Shown here piece after piece: positions 1-12,411 of a DNA stretch of 64,000 nucleotides. The notes under the pieces are model-generated. The model had not been told where the DNA came from. It did no database searches and saw only the letters and a program-made list of their open reading frames with translations. The stretch's first letter is position 1. Each line of letters opens with the position of its first letter. This DNA is from Ephemerocybe angulata (Eukaryota; Basidiomycota; Agaricomycetes; Agaricales; Psathyrellaceae): the NCBI GenBank assembly GCA_013368325.1, contig JAACJK010000222.1, positions 186,001-250,000 on the forward strand. The letters are read 5' to 3'. The translations under genes were made by a program, and so were the position numbers.

Positions 1-502
1 GCGTTCTGTGGCCTCGATTGCAAGTTGTTAGAGGTTTGAGGGTTTCCAAAGGATATTTAAACAGGAACTATGCAGATATCTCTGTTCAGAGGGAGTATTT
101 CAGAAGAATTGAACCCGGGATGTGAAAGATGGAGGAGAAGTTAAGTTGCAAGGGCTAAGAGAGCTTGAACAGGAACAGCAGCTTGTCTGGGGCACGTGTC
201 TGATTGCCATCGTAAACGCCTGCCGTCCCATCATGTCAGCGCGAGGTTGCCTTTCTCCAGGTTGCAAGTCCCGTTCAATTTATTCGAATCTTCCAAAGGG
301 TACCCAGAGCTCAGCTCACAATAGCGGTCGGATTCAACGACAAGGCACTGAGGGGATGGCATTCTTGAACTTTGAATATCCTGTTGCTTGGTCTCCCCGT
401 GACTGATGTTATGTATGTCGTCACTGTCAGTGTGGTCCACCGCCCGGTCCCAGCTTCCGTTTCTTCCTCCTATTTTCAACCACCATACTATAGTACTCCG
501 CA
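1..502. other. Intergenic left edge, 5' region of the epimerase gene
   Basis: No convincing gene is seen here. The open frames at 122-406 (+) and 231-503 (-) show no recognisable motif and no splice continuity. The stretch probably holds the promoter and 5' leader of the epimerase gene starting at 503, and perhaps the 3' end of a gene outside the window. Confidence 0.5.
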
Positions 503-1543
<1,041 letters not shown>

Positions 1544-1852
1544 AGGCTGCGCAGGCTTAGTAGATACACATAATGAAATATGCTCCATACTCGCAGCTTA
1601 GAGTCTGTAGCTGTGGCACAGGACGGTGGCAACTTGCAGTTCTTGAGGCTGGCCCGGTGTCTGCCCCTATCTTTAGCGCGTCACGCGGCAAGAACTAACG
1701 TTACATAATACATGCGTCATGATCAATATTTCTATATTCGACCCTAGATGTCTCACGGTACCTCTCTTTCTTCTCTACTTTGACCTGTGAGTAACTGCAA
1801 GCTTCATGAGGCACCCAGATACAGGAGAGGACACCCATTGAAAGGAGAATAT
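1544..1852. other. Intergenic, epimerase 3' end and REV3 5' region
   Basis: This 309-bp stretch between two same-strand genes holds no open frame that looks coding. A short upstream ATG at 1748 opens a frame that closes within a few codons, so an untranslated leader for REV3 is likely. Confidence 0.4.
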
Positions 1853-4800
1853 ATGTCTACTGGAACCACGTTCAGCAATACCGCGTCTCAAGGAGCTAAA
1901 TTTCGCGTTTCCTTAAATCAAATCGATTATACAGTGTCACCTCCGGGACCGTTGGATAATTCCGACCTCCCAGCAGTTCCTGTTATACGGATATACGGGA
2001 ACTCCTCAACTGGCCAGAAAACCTGTCTTCACGTCCACCAAGTGTATCCTTACTTCTACGTAGATTATGCAGGTTCTCTAAAACCGCAAGATGGTATGCT
2101 CTGGTCTTCACAATTTGGCTGCTCATCATTAATACGATCTTTCAAGTCAGGCGATACATTCGCAGTCTGGTGCAGTCTATTAACCATGCTGTCGCACTTT
2201 CTATGAAGCGTAACCCCGACTCGCCCAAGTCTCGATACCTCCGTGGTATCATTCTCGTCAAAGGCGTACACTTCTACGGCTTTCACTCCTCCTACTCCCC
2301 GTTCCTCAAGGTCCTGATAGCCGACCCGACATACACCAACCGTGTCGTCACCATCTTGCGCTCCGGGTCCGTTATGGGAACACGTTTTCGCATCTATGAA
2401 AGCCACCTTAGTTTTCCACTTCAGTTCATGTGCGACTTTGGTCTTTATGGATGCGGACTCGTTGACCTTGAAGATGCCTGGCAACGCGGCAAGGAAGAAG
2501 ATTCAGAAGAACCGGACAACGGACTGAAGGAGTCTCCATACTATCGACAAACCAAGTTACCTCTCGAAGTCGATGTTATTGCCCCTCAGATTCTTAATAG
2601 ACATCAGTTGGCTTCGCGCAAAGTAGACTTCAAGATAGGAGAGCGACCACCCCAATTTCCCGATGAGCCACTTGTTCCAAGCGTCCGTGAGCTCTGGGAA
2701 GACGAGCGAGAACGACGGAAGGCTAGAGGCCTACCCCCATCCCCTGAATTGCCTGTCGAAGCAAGCGACGCGTCGAGAGGCCCAGGAGCTGATTGGGTCG
2801 CAGAAGCGCGGTACTGGGAAGCGATCCGCAACCGGATTGAAGGGGAAGCCAAGGGACTCGACCCGCTCGTGACGGAGGTCCAGCCTTGGGAAGGGAGAGT
2901 TATGACCACCTTTGAAAGTATCGAAGCCCTCTGGGAGCCACCTTGGAAGCGGTGGAAGCCCGCGTTACCTGCTCAGAACGCGGCGGTGAATGATGCATCG
3001 GGCGAAGATACAGCACTGCGAGAGGAGGATGCTGCCGAGGAGCTAGAAAACGGGGTCCCAGGTATCGATGTTGACATCTCCCTCATTTCCAACGAGGACC
3101 TCGACGAATTGGATGATGATGTCGTCGATATCCTCGGGAAAGGCGGTATCTTTGATGAAGACCTTCATGCAGAAGGGGAAGAGCCAAATATAGGAGCAGA
3201 AAGAGAAGCGGAGGATAACGATGTCCGAGAGGAAACCCCTGTCCCCTTGATTGAAGAGAAGTGAGATTCGTCCTATTATTCCTATCGACTCCATGCTGAA
3301 ACGGCCAATAGTGAAGACAATGATCCATTTGCCGCTCCTGCGGATAAGATGCCAAATGACGGCGTTGATAGCACATATATACTGGAAAGGTGTGGCATGA
3401 CTCTCCATAGATTATACTTGGTGCTGACATACGCATTTAGCCCTCCTTCGCCAGAAGCGGACGTCGAGGCGTCCAAAGGAGACGAAAGACGCTCAGTCAC
3501 TCCTACCAAGTACTCATATCACTACACTGCACAAACGCGTGGATTGACCTTGCCTCCAGATCCTCCACTAAAACTAGCGGTTTCAAAACTCCGCATTCGC
3601 CGTTGTACGAGCATTTCTTTATATCTTAAAGGGCTGACTGATGACCTGCAAATAGCCTGGATGATGGGGATAAGACACCCACCAAAGCGCGTCCAGGAAC
3701 CTCTTCGCAGAGACTACCCGATACAACAAAAAAAAGGCGCGCGTGCTCTTCCAGGATGAAATCGACGAGCTAGAGCACAGAGATGCCAAATCATTGGCCT
3801 CCGATGAGCAGATGCTCACCTCCTCGGAGTCCGAACCCTCACAGGATCTTGTCGAAGAGGAAAGGCGGGCGTCCATGATAGTTGAACGGACGGTCCAGCT
3901 ATCGCAAGTTTTCCATTCGATGAGAGCCAAGAACTCGAACCAGTTCGAGTACAGTGCGCCACCCCCAACGAGGCAGGAGCTCACTCTGAGCTGCGATGCC
4001 CTTGGAGTACCCCAAAAAGTCTACCAAGCACCTTACTATTCAGCCGTGGAGGATATTCCCGCCCGTCCCAAAGAGTACGGCGGTTTAATGTTCACCCTCA
4101 AAGGAAAGAACGTGGCTTCTCTGGAAGATTGGCGTCCTTTGGAAGGGGTAACAGCTTTGGAAGAATTCAAGACGTTATCCTTTACCACTGATGGGGTCGC
4201 AGGATGGGAGTATGCTGGTCAACCCCCGAGTGTCCGTCAAACTAGACAATGGCTGGCGCAGCAGAAGAAACCCAAGTGGAACACTGTCAACTCCCGTAGG
4301 CTTCGATCGCAGGTGATACAGTGCATTGGCTTTGCGAGTCTATTCTATCTATAACATTGAAACCACCAGATCGAAGGGCCGACGCAAGCGAACATCTATG
4401 GCCTTAAGAATTCTCCTATCGCCGGAGACACGCTCAGAGAGTCCTCCAACATGTCTATCCTCTGTTTAGAAGTCTTTGGTGCGTCCTCATCTAGAGCCTT
4501 CTAACGGCATCCCTCAACCACCTTGTACATTAGCCCTCTCTGAGAATGGAAAAAACTCGAATCCAGAGAAAGACAGGATTGTCGCTGCTTTCTACGCAAT
4601 CCACGTCGCTGGAGCCTCTTCTATTCAAACCGGTGTCATAACGGTAGACACTCCACCGCTCGACCCACGAAGACTTCGAGAGTTTCCTCTAGAACAAGTC
4701 GACACTGAGTTAGACTTGATAATCAGGGTCACTGACTTGATTTTGGAATTGGATCCTGATATCTTGACGGGCTGGGAGATTCAGAAGGGTTCTTGGGGCT

Positions 4801-7441
4801 ATCTCTCGGCGAGAGGAGAAGATTATGGTCAGTGTGTGTTCCGCGGTTGTATGAGAGTCAAGGAAAGGAATGCTCAGATGCACTACAGGTCTGGACGTCT
4901 CGGAGCTTATGTCCCGGGCACCACCGCGGCGTTCATCAAGTGGCAACGACAACTGGGGCTTCCGAAAGACGTCGACTTTTCAAGTCATCGGCCGCCATGT
5001 CTTTAACACCTGGAGAGTCATACGGTCAGAGCAAACGCTGACAATCTATACGTTTGAAAATGTGGCATTTCACCTTCTCCAGCGAAGGTAAGCAATTCAC
5101 TTAGTATGCGGAGACGTTGGTCAATTATTTGCCCATTCTTCAGGTTTCCGAAATACAGCCCAGCCACGCTCACGGAGTGGTACCATAGCCCTATCCCTGC
5201 CCACACGGCTCGCTTCCTCCAATATATCTCCAAGAGGACATATATGGTTCTGGAGATGCTCGAGCAAATCGAGATCGTCACCAAAACAGCGTGAGTACCC
5301 TTTTCACCTCTTTAGGTGGGCCACTGATATATCTGCCACTCAGGGAGTTTGCTCGTATATTCGGAGTCGACTTCTTCTCCGTTATCAGTAGAGGATCACA
5401 GTTCAAAGTTGAATCGTTCATGTTCCGCATCGCGAAACCTGAAAGCTTCGTCCTCATATCACCGAGCAAAGCAGACGTTGGGAGGCAAAATGCAGCTGAA
5501 TGCATGCCCTTGATCATGGAACCCCAGTCAGCCTTCTATTCCAGTCCTTTAGTCGTCCTCGACTTCCAGTCACTCTACCCATCTATCATGATTGCGTACA
5601 ACTACTGCTACTCAACCTGCCTTGGGCGGGTCCAGCCTTTCCAAGGGAAGTACAAGTTTGGTGTTGTGCCGGATCTGGACCTACCAGATGGACTGCTGGG
5701 GAAGTTTAAAGACGACATTCACGGTGAGTCCTCAGCTGGCGCCTCCAGACCATCAAAGCGAATACTAACTGCCATACAAGTGGCTCCCAACGGAATGATG
5801 TATGTGAAGTCGAACATACGCAAAGGACTGTTGGGCAGAATGCTGATCGAGCTTCTCGACACACGAGTAATGGTGAAACAAGCTATGAAATCTGCCAAAA
5901 ACGACAAGGTTTGTGCCTTGCCTTACTTCAAGATAATGTTTGCTGATCGCGTTTTAGGCCTTGAAGCGCGTCCTAGATGCACGTCAGCTAGGTCTGAAGT
6001 ATATCGCGAACGTTACATACGGCTACACTAGTGCAAGCTATTCCGGCAGGATGCCTGGCGTGGAGATCGCCGATAGCATTGTTCAAAGTGGACGTGAAAC
6101 GCTCGAGAAGGCGATCATGCTTGTCAACAAGACGAAGAAATGGGGCGCTCAAGTCGTGTATGGCGATACAGACAGTATGTTCATGTGCGTACTGCCCCAC
6201 ATTGAACACGATTTCCGTATACTAACAGACTACTGGCATAGCTACCTGCGCGGTAAGACGAAGGAAGAAGCATTCCGCATCGGCTATGAAATGGCAGACG
6301 CTGTTACAGCGCTAAACCCGGCGCCTATCAAACTCAAGTTCGAAAAGGTCTACCTCCCGTGCGTTCTCATGGCAAAGAAGAGATATGTCGGGTTCAAATA
6401 CGAAAGCATCGATGCTGAGGAACCCGGATTTGACGCCAAAGGCATCGAGACCGTTCGAAGGGATGGGGTGCTTGCACAGAGGAAGATGACAGAGAACTGT
6501 TTGAAGTATGTCTACGCGACCGCTTTTAGGAAGCACCTCATATTCACGGCAAAACGACAGGATTCTCTTCCGGACACAGGACCTCAGCGAAGTTAAGGAT
6601 TATTGCACAAGGTCTTGGGCTAAGCTCCTCGAAAACAAGGCTTCTGCTCAGGATTTCATATTCGCCAAGGAAGTTCGAATGGGATCGTACAGTGACAACG
6701 GCGTTCCTCCACCGGGCGTGGTAGTTGCTGCTCGCAAGATGCTACAAGATTCGAACTATGAGCCTCAATACGCAGAGCGCGTTCCATATGTGATTGCCAG
6801 GGGTGGCCCAGGTTCACGTCTTGTGGACAGAGCAATGGACCCCCTCGACTTCCTCAACAACGAGTAAGACAGTTTCCCCTGAAGCTCCTCCACTTGCGTG
6901 CTGATGCCATGTTAGGAGCCTCCAACTGGATGCCAACTACTACATCAGCAAGGTTCTCATACCTCCGTTGGAGAGAATCTTCAACCTTATGGGCGCGGAC
7001 GTAAAACAGTGGTACCAGGAAATGCCTAAGCTGGCTCAAGTTGAGCACAACTCGCCGCGAAAACCGCGAGGTTTATCTATCAGCCCGGAGAAACCAAACA
7101 TCGACGAGCACTTCAACAACGCGCAGTGTTTCATTTGCGGGCGTCCCGCCTCAGAGGGAGCAGGGTTATGCGACGACTGCTGGGGGACCCCCCAAGAGAC
7201 TATCAGCAATCTCGGGACATTGCAACACAAACTGGAATCAAAGCTGATGGCTACTCATCTCGTGTGCTCATCCTGCACGGGCTCCGCGCCTACCGAACCA
7301 ATTCACTGTGAATCACTGGACTGTCCTTGGCTATACGCAAGAAGGAAAGCGGAAGCCAGGACCGACTTCGTTCCGTTATATGAGGACATCACGGTTGAGC
7401 TGGAGCTCGACATGGACGCGCATCTGTCTCAAGTTAGATAG
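1853..7441 (+). CDS. REV3: DNA polymerase zeta catalytic subunit (translesion B-family polymerase)
   Basis: REV3 extends DNA past lesions in the nucleus, together with REV7 and polymerase delta accessory subunits. The N-terminus (FRVSLNQIDYTVSPPGP, then YPYFYVDYAG) is the conserved Rev3 N-terminal domain. Motif A is DFQSLYPS near 5570, the motif B region reads ANVTYGYTSASYSGRMP near 6010-6055, and motif C is YGDTDS near 6165. The C-terminus has two cysteine modules, CFICG...CDDC and CSSC...C-x4-C, the latter the expected 4Fe-4S site. The exonuclease I position reads MSILCLEVF, lacking the D-x-E pair, so proofreading should be absent as in other Rev3. Clear introns include 2094-2146, 3261-3311, 3390-3440, 4313-4369, 4479-4533, 4828-4888, 5088-5143, 5291-5343, 5724-5780, 5909-5957, 6185-6241, 6506-6560 and 6864-6915. 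The junction within 3600-3742 is unresolved. The product is about 1,590 residues. Confidence 0.95.
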
Positions 7442-7555
7442 ACAAACAAGTAGACGGGCCTGGTCATTGACTGGTACATATGTAGGATTTGGGGGTATCT
7501 GAAGCTGATACGATAATTTATGGTGGTCCGCTTCCTCTTCACTGCGATCGTAGGA

Positions 7556-8289
7556 CTAGACAACTTGGTAGGCGCCTGGAGGTGCAGTCGAGGGGGGTCC
7601 TGGTGCTGGTTGGGCGGGGGCTGGTGCTGGAGGACGGGAGGCCCTGACGAATGACGCGTCATCGTCGGCAGTCTGATACCTGTCATTTCCACTGGACGTG
7701 AATCCACCAGGCATAGACCAGACTGCACAAAGTCAGACGACATGAGGTAGTGGTGAGAAGATGGAACGCACGGGTTGGCCCACTAAGGTTAGGTCCTCCA
7801 ACTCCAAGACTAAACTCTCCTCCCCGTTGACGAAGTGAAGCTGAGAACGCGAAGAAAGTCGGCACCTGGTACATGATTAGCGATGAAGCCTGAGGGCAAG
7901 GGATAAACATTCTGTCTTACCTTCAACGCAATAAGTGCGAGGAGGATGATCTTAGTCCATATGCTGTAATCGCTCGAAAACAGAGTAAACAAGTCGAAGA
8001 GTGCAGAAACAGCGATCAGTACTGTGAACTATGCTCATATCAGTGGACGTTCTCATACTCAGAGGCGCAGGGCGTACCGTTGTCAAGGATTGAATTGCTT
8101 CGGTACTCTCTTGGATGTATGACCCGAAGAGAAACAGGGGAAAGTTATATGACGATGAAGGATATGTGCTCAATACAAACGAGAGTCCCTGTTATCTGGT
8201 CAGCGCTTGGACGCGTTCCAGCCCATTTGACAACGTACTACGCCAACTTGCAGCAGTTTGCTCGAGTCGAGACTTCGAATAAAGTCCAT
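7556..8289 (-). CDS. AGTRAP-like small multi-pass membrane protein
   Basis: Five exons (8289-8239, 8188-8078, 8028-7921, 7865-7772, 7722-7556) join in frame to 531 nt, a 176-residue protein. Hydrophobic segments follow one another: a stretch around SYNFPLFLFGSYIQEST, then FTVLIAVSALFDLFTLF, then TKIILLALIALKVPTFFAF, followed by a RQRGGEF motif and a Pro/Ala-rich tail with a WSMPGGF box. The order of hydrophobic helices, the QES-x-EAI element after the first, and the closing R-x-RGG resemble the angiotensin II type-1 receptor-associated protein family. In animals that family sits in endomembranes and promotes receptor internalisation; no such receptor is expected here, so the fungal role is unknown. 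The gene is head-to-head with DPH7. The exon model is well supported; the family call is a pattern match by eye. Confidence 0.6.
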
Positions 8290-8482
8290 GGTATCGATGA
8301 GGTCGGATGAAAGTTTGTGGCGAGGTGCTGTAGAGGAGCTTTGTGGCTGGCTTTAACCAAGTTGAAGCGCGAGCGCTGGCTGCGCCGCAGGAAGACGGCG
8401 CTTTGATCGACATCATCCCACGGAGCCATTTGCCCAGAGGGTGCGCTAAAAATAAGACTCAGTCTCTCTACCTCAGCTACCG
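8290..8482. promoter_or_regulatory. Shared divergent promoter (AGTRAP-like gene / DPH7)
   Basis: The two start codons face away from each other across 193 bp, so the promoters must overlap or be shared. No clear TATA box was seen. Confidence 0.4.
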
Positions 8483-9893
8483 ATGTCTCCTCCGTTCGAC
8501 ACTGACTATCCAGCAGACACACTTGAATTCTGCCCGAATGAAGGATCCACGGATATATTTGTCTGTGGCACGTATAAGCTTATCGAGCGTCCACCACAGC
8601 CAGAATCGGAGGAACCAAGTCCCCCACAACCAGCGAAAAGGATAGGGCAATGTATGGTCTTTCGCGTCATGGACGCGGAAGTGCCTGAGGGAGAGGTTCC
8701 CTTGTATGGCTACTATATACACTCTCCTTTATAAACGACTGACAAGCTCCTAGCACCCATACCCAATCCTTGGATTTCCCTGCGATTCCAGATATGAAAT
8801 GGTTGGTCTCCGGCCTTCCCTAGGCGATTTCTGCAATGACACAGGCAACTCGAAGGTGTCATGGATCTGCCTTGGAGAAACCAACATTAGGAATTGCCGA
8901 TTCCGAAGGCAGTATCACTCTCTGCCAGTGGGACGCGGCTACCAGCGAACTTCAACGGATCAATAGCGTTCGATGTGCAGACCCTACAACGCTTTGCCTT
9001 TCACTGGACTGGAATAACCGGATTAAAGGCTCGTCGTAAGTGCTATGTGACTCTCTACCTACAATATGAGCCAATATTTGAGATAGGCAGCTGGGCGATC
9101 TCGTCGTCTCCCTGTCCAATGGTTCCCTATGCCACCTCCAGCCAGACTCGACTGGTGGATTAACAGTGACGAGCGAATGGAACGCTCACGACTACGAACC
9201 ATGGATAGCATCTTGGAACTACCACGATACTAACGTCATATATTCTGGTCGGTAAAAAATCACTTTTGTTGTGAGGTTGCGTCTAACATAACTGTAGGAG
9301 GAGATGACTTGAAAATGAAAGCTTGGGACACCAGAGCCGGCTTCGAAACGCCCATCTTCGTAAATAAAAGGTAGCCGACAATGCCTTCTAAATTTCTGAG
9401 TGGCTTGAAGCTTACTCGAGTAGATTCGATGCAGGAGTTACTTGCATTCAGAGTCACCCCTACGACCCAAACCAAATCGCAGTAGGCAGGTCAGCTATCC
9501 ATCCCACACCCTTTCATGCCAAATTGCTGAACCTGCTTCGTTAGCTACGACGCTACAGTCCGCATTTTTGACCCCCGAAATCTTGCACGCCCCACCTCAG
9601 ATCTCGCCGTCGGAGGAGGGGTCTGGCGAGTCAAATGGCACCCGCACCCGGAACGCAAGACCGATCTCCTCGTCGCCTGCATGCACGACGGGTTCAAAAT
9701 CACTCGTTTCTCCGATAGCGGCTCGCCAACTATCATCAAGGAGTTCACAGAGCACGAGTCTCTGGCATACGGCGCGGATTGGTCGTATGCACCGTCCTCG
9801 AAAAAGACAGACGGGGAAGGGAACGAGCATCCAGAGTCGTGGGTGGGGACATGTTCCTTCTATGATCACAGATTACATGTTTGGTCTGGCTAG
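8483..9893 (+). CDS. DPH7: Diphthine methyltransferase (WD40 protein, Rrt2/DPH7)
   Basis: DPH7 removes the methyl ester from methylated diphthine on elongation factor 2, allowing the final amidation in diphthamide synthesis. Seven exons (8483-8703, 8754-8801, 8856-9035, 9087-9247, 9298-9370, 9424-9489, 9545-9893) total 1,098 nt, 365 residues. WD40-type blocks are visible: a start with the family-like FCPNEG...VCGTY, then LGIADSEGSITL, VIYSGGDDLKMKAWD, and VRIFDPRN. The end, LAYGADWS followed by CSFYDHRLHVW, is diagnostic of DPH7. The ATG at 8483 is chosen because the family motif begins a few residues later. It ends 80 bp from the convergent TMEM135-like gene. Confidence 0.92.
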
Positions 9894-9973
9894 GGTGTAC
9901 GGGGTCTAATTTAATACGGCTTTAAAAGCCTGTGTGAAATGCATTATGGGTCGTCGAGGGTGGTAGGTATCGT

Positions 9974-12014
9974 CTATCCTTGATGAATTGTTTCGCCTTC
10001 TTGGTCCTTAATGAAATCCTTTATTTCGTACGGCGTGGGCGCAGTGCTGGGAGTCAGGGGGATACTAGGATCTCGTCGTTTACGTTTCCAGAAGCCTGCA
10101 TTCGGCCCATTCATTATGAATGCAAGGCCCCATCTAGATAAACCTCGCAGCGAATCCGGCCGGTGGACAGCGGAGGTGAGGAGAGTCGACATAGAGACAA
10201 TGAACGCAATCCTACGAGGGTTCAAACTCATCAGTATCGCACACGAACGCATGAAGCATTGAAGGCAGCAGGTTCCTACCTTTCAACGAGCCGACCCTTC
10301 CAGCCCTGACTCCGAACCATCCACCCAGGTAGACACGTTCTCAACGCACGCGGCAGGACATAAAGTGCCATCTCGCCTCTTCGCCTCCCATTTTCAATCC
10401 AGATACTTGCACCGCATGTTAGCGATCCGGCCAACGCACATCCATAGGGTCCATCCCAGAAGTCATGCGACACAAATGGGAGAAGTCTGGCAAGCACGAG
10501 GGTGCGGGTAAGACAGACGGTGTAATAATATAATGAAATGAATGAGGCGAGGAAGGCCGTGCTGCGCAATGCGCCCGCAGCGGTCGCCACAAGTTGCGCA
10601 GGCCGAAGCAGGGTACGGGGGCGAGTTAGGAGGACAGGGACCAAATGGACCTTTAGAGTCAAATTAGTAAGATGATTACTGGATTGAGATTGGCGGAGAC
10701 GGGGATAGATAGACTCACAGGTCCGTATATGAGAAATGCCTGGGCAAAAGCTCTAAAGAACCGCAATGTAGCATTCGCATGGCAGCTGCTTTGCAGTCCC
10801 AGGTGTTTGCCAACACGCCCATGCACCATTTCACAGGGAAGGCCTCCAACACCTGGTCGGCTCGTCACGCCTATTTGCTTCCACGTCTCATTGGCGATCG
10901 CACCGCCGTAGGCAGGCAGAACGGTTGGATCGCCCCAGGAGGTCGGCAAGCCGAAAGTTTTGGCAGCATCGTGGAGAAGGTCAGAGTGATTCAGAGACCC
11001 CTTGAGGTAGGACCATTCCCCTGTTCGGACGAGTCTGAGGACCTCTGGGATGCGTTCGTCTAGGTTCGAGACTGCGGTGATCCATTTAACATAGGATTGG
11101 GGAAGGCTGGGATAGCAGTTTGGACGCGATCAGGAATGGTCGCTCAGAGCGGAGTAGTGGCTGCTTACCGGTATGGCTCGTAGAACCAGCACCACATGAT
11201 CCTAATAGAAGGGTGATAGTGAGAAACGAGGTGTTCACTGGGATGTACGGACCACTGACCTTGAGCTGCATGCCCAGAACAAGAAAGCATCCACCTTCTC
11301 TGCCATCCTCTGCCTCGTCTTATTAACCCTCTTCGTCTCCTCCCTCTCCAGCTTTTCTCTAACCAGAAGCATGGGTTCCAGTTCCGCTGCATTTTGCGTT
11401 GTCTCCAGCAGGCTTGGACGCGTCCTTCGGAGGATCAAAGATTGAACCAAAGAGTCTAATGCGCGGATAACCAAGAGGAGAGTGAGGTCCAGAGTTGGCG
11501 AAGGCTTCCCCTTTCCACTTCTCTTCGACGACTTGTTGGCTCCCTTCTGAAGCAGTAGCACGCCGATCGTAGAGGGAACGATGTTGCAGGCGAAGCTGAC
11601 CTGGGTTGGGGTCAGATCCAAGGATCGGAGCCAGCTCTTCACCTCTTCTAGTCGTCCATGAGCAGAGTCGTCCAGGTTCGGTTGTTTATTTTCTCTCCCA
11701 TGCGCGTCCTCGACCAATAAGCACCACAGCGCTCGAAGAATGGCGCCACCAGCGACACTCGTTGTCATCGACGCTGCAAACCCATCGTACCCCAGCTCCC
11801 TCTTCAAGACCAGCCTTAACACACTCCACCTAGCCCTAGGTGATTTCCTCGTCGACGCGACAGACGCGACGAACGGAACGAGCGCCGGACCAAGCGAAAA
11901 TGAGAGCGCGAGCGCATAGGTCCGGAGCGCGACTTGTGCCGGATGGGTGGGATCGTCGGGGAGTGTTGGCAGCGTCTTCGCGAGCCAGTCTCGACATCGC
12001 TGCACGCTTTCCAT
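9974..12014 (-). CDS. TMEM135-like membrane protein
   Basis: Five exons (12014-11260, 11201-11169, 11106-10719, 10650-10280, 10211-9974) total 1,785 nt, 594 residues. The first exon carries several hydrophobic helices (for example YALALSFSLGPALVPFVASV) and a Lys/Arg-rich loop. Later come a KWI segment, a cysteine module (LPCEMVHGR...SSCHANATLRF), a helix FLIYGPVHLVPVLL, and IWIENGRRRGEMALYVLPRA, which closely resembles the ERKSRR-GE-L-LY region of animal TMEM135 and its fungal relatives. TMEM135 proteins act at peroxisomes and mitochondria in lipid and organelle dynamics; the fungal role is not established. The tail is hydrophilic and charged. Family membership is fairly secure from the cysteine and RRGELALY-type signatures. 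Confidence 0.8.
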
Positions 12015-12411
12015 GGCGCTGAGGTGCAGGGTTCCTATGCCCGACGTGGGCTAGGAGTTCACGTTCGATGTTGGGAACATCGTGATGGCTCAAGCTCAAG
12101 TAGCGATACATGGCATGTGATAATCGAAAGGCGCCCAGGACGACAATCAAATGCACGCTTCAAGTTATGGCCGTCCGCTGGATAGGGGCAGATTATTTCA
12201 CGAGCTTGGATGGAGGGACGAGGTACATAGGTTCAAGGTATAATGCTAGGGGTATCATGCCGTGGCACACATATAATGCAGTAAAGAATAGAGATAATGA
12301 GTTGGAGAGAGAATTGGAACCCGGTGACAAAAATACCCATGAAATGAAGGATTAAGACGAAAATGTAATGTTCATAGAGTGTCAGTCAATATTTCAATGA
12401 CGAACCCAGTG
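12015..12411. other. Intergenic between two minus-strand genes
   Basis: This roughly 400-bp stretch holds the promoter of the TMEM135-like gene and the 3' end of the dysferlin-domain gene. Open frames on the plus strand at 11934-12355 show no motif or splicing pattern and look spurious. Confidence 0.4.

Noticed and set aside
11934..12355. Possible small plus-strand gene upstream of the TMEM135-like gene
   Set aside because: No splice signals join the frames and no conserved motif is visible.
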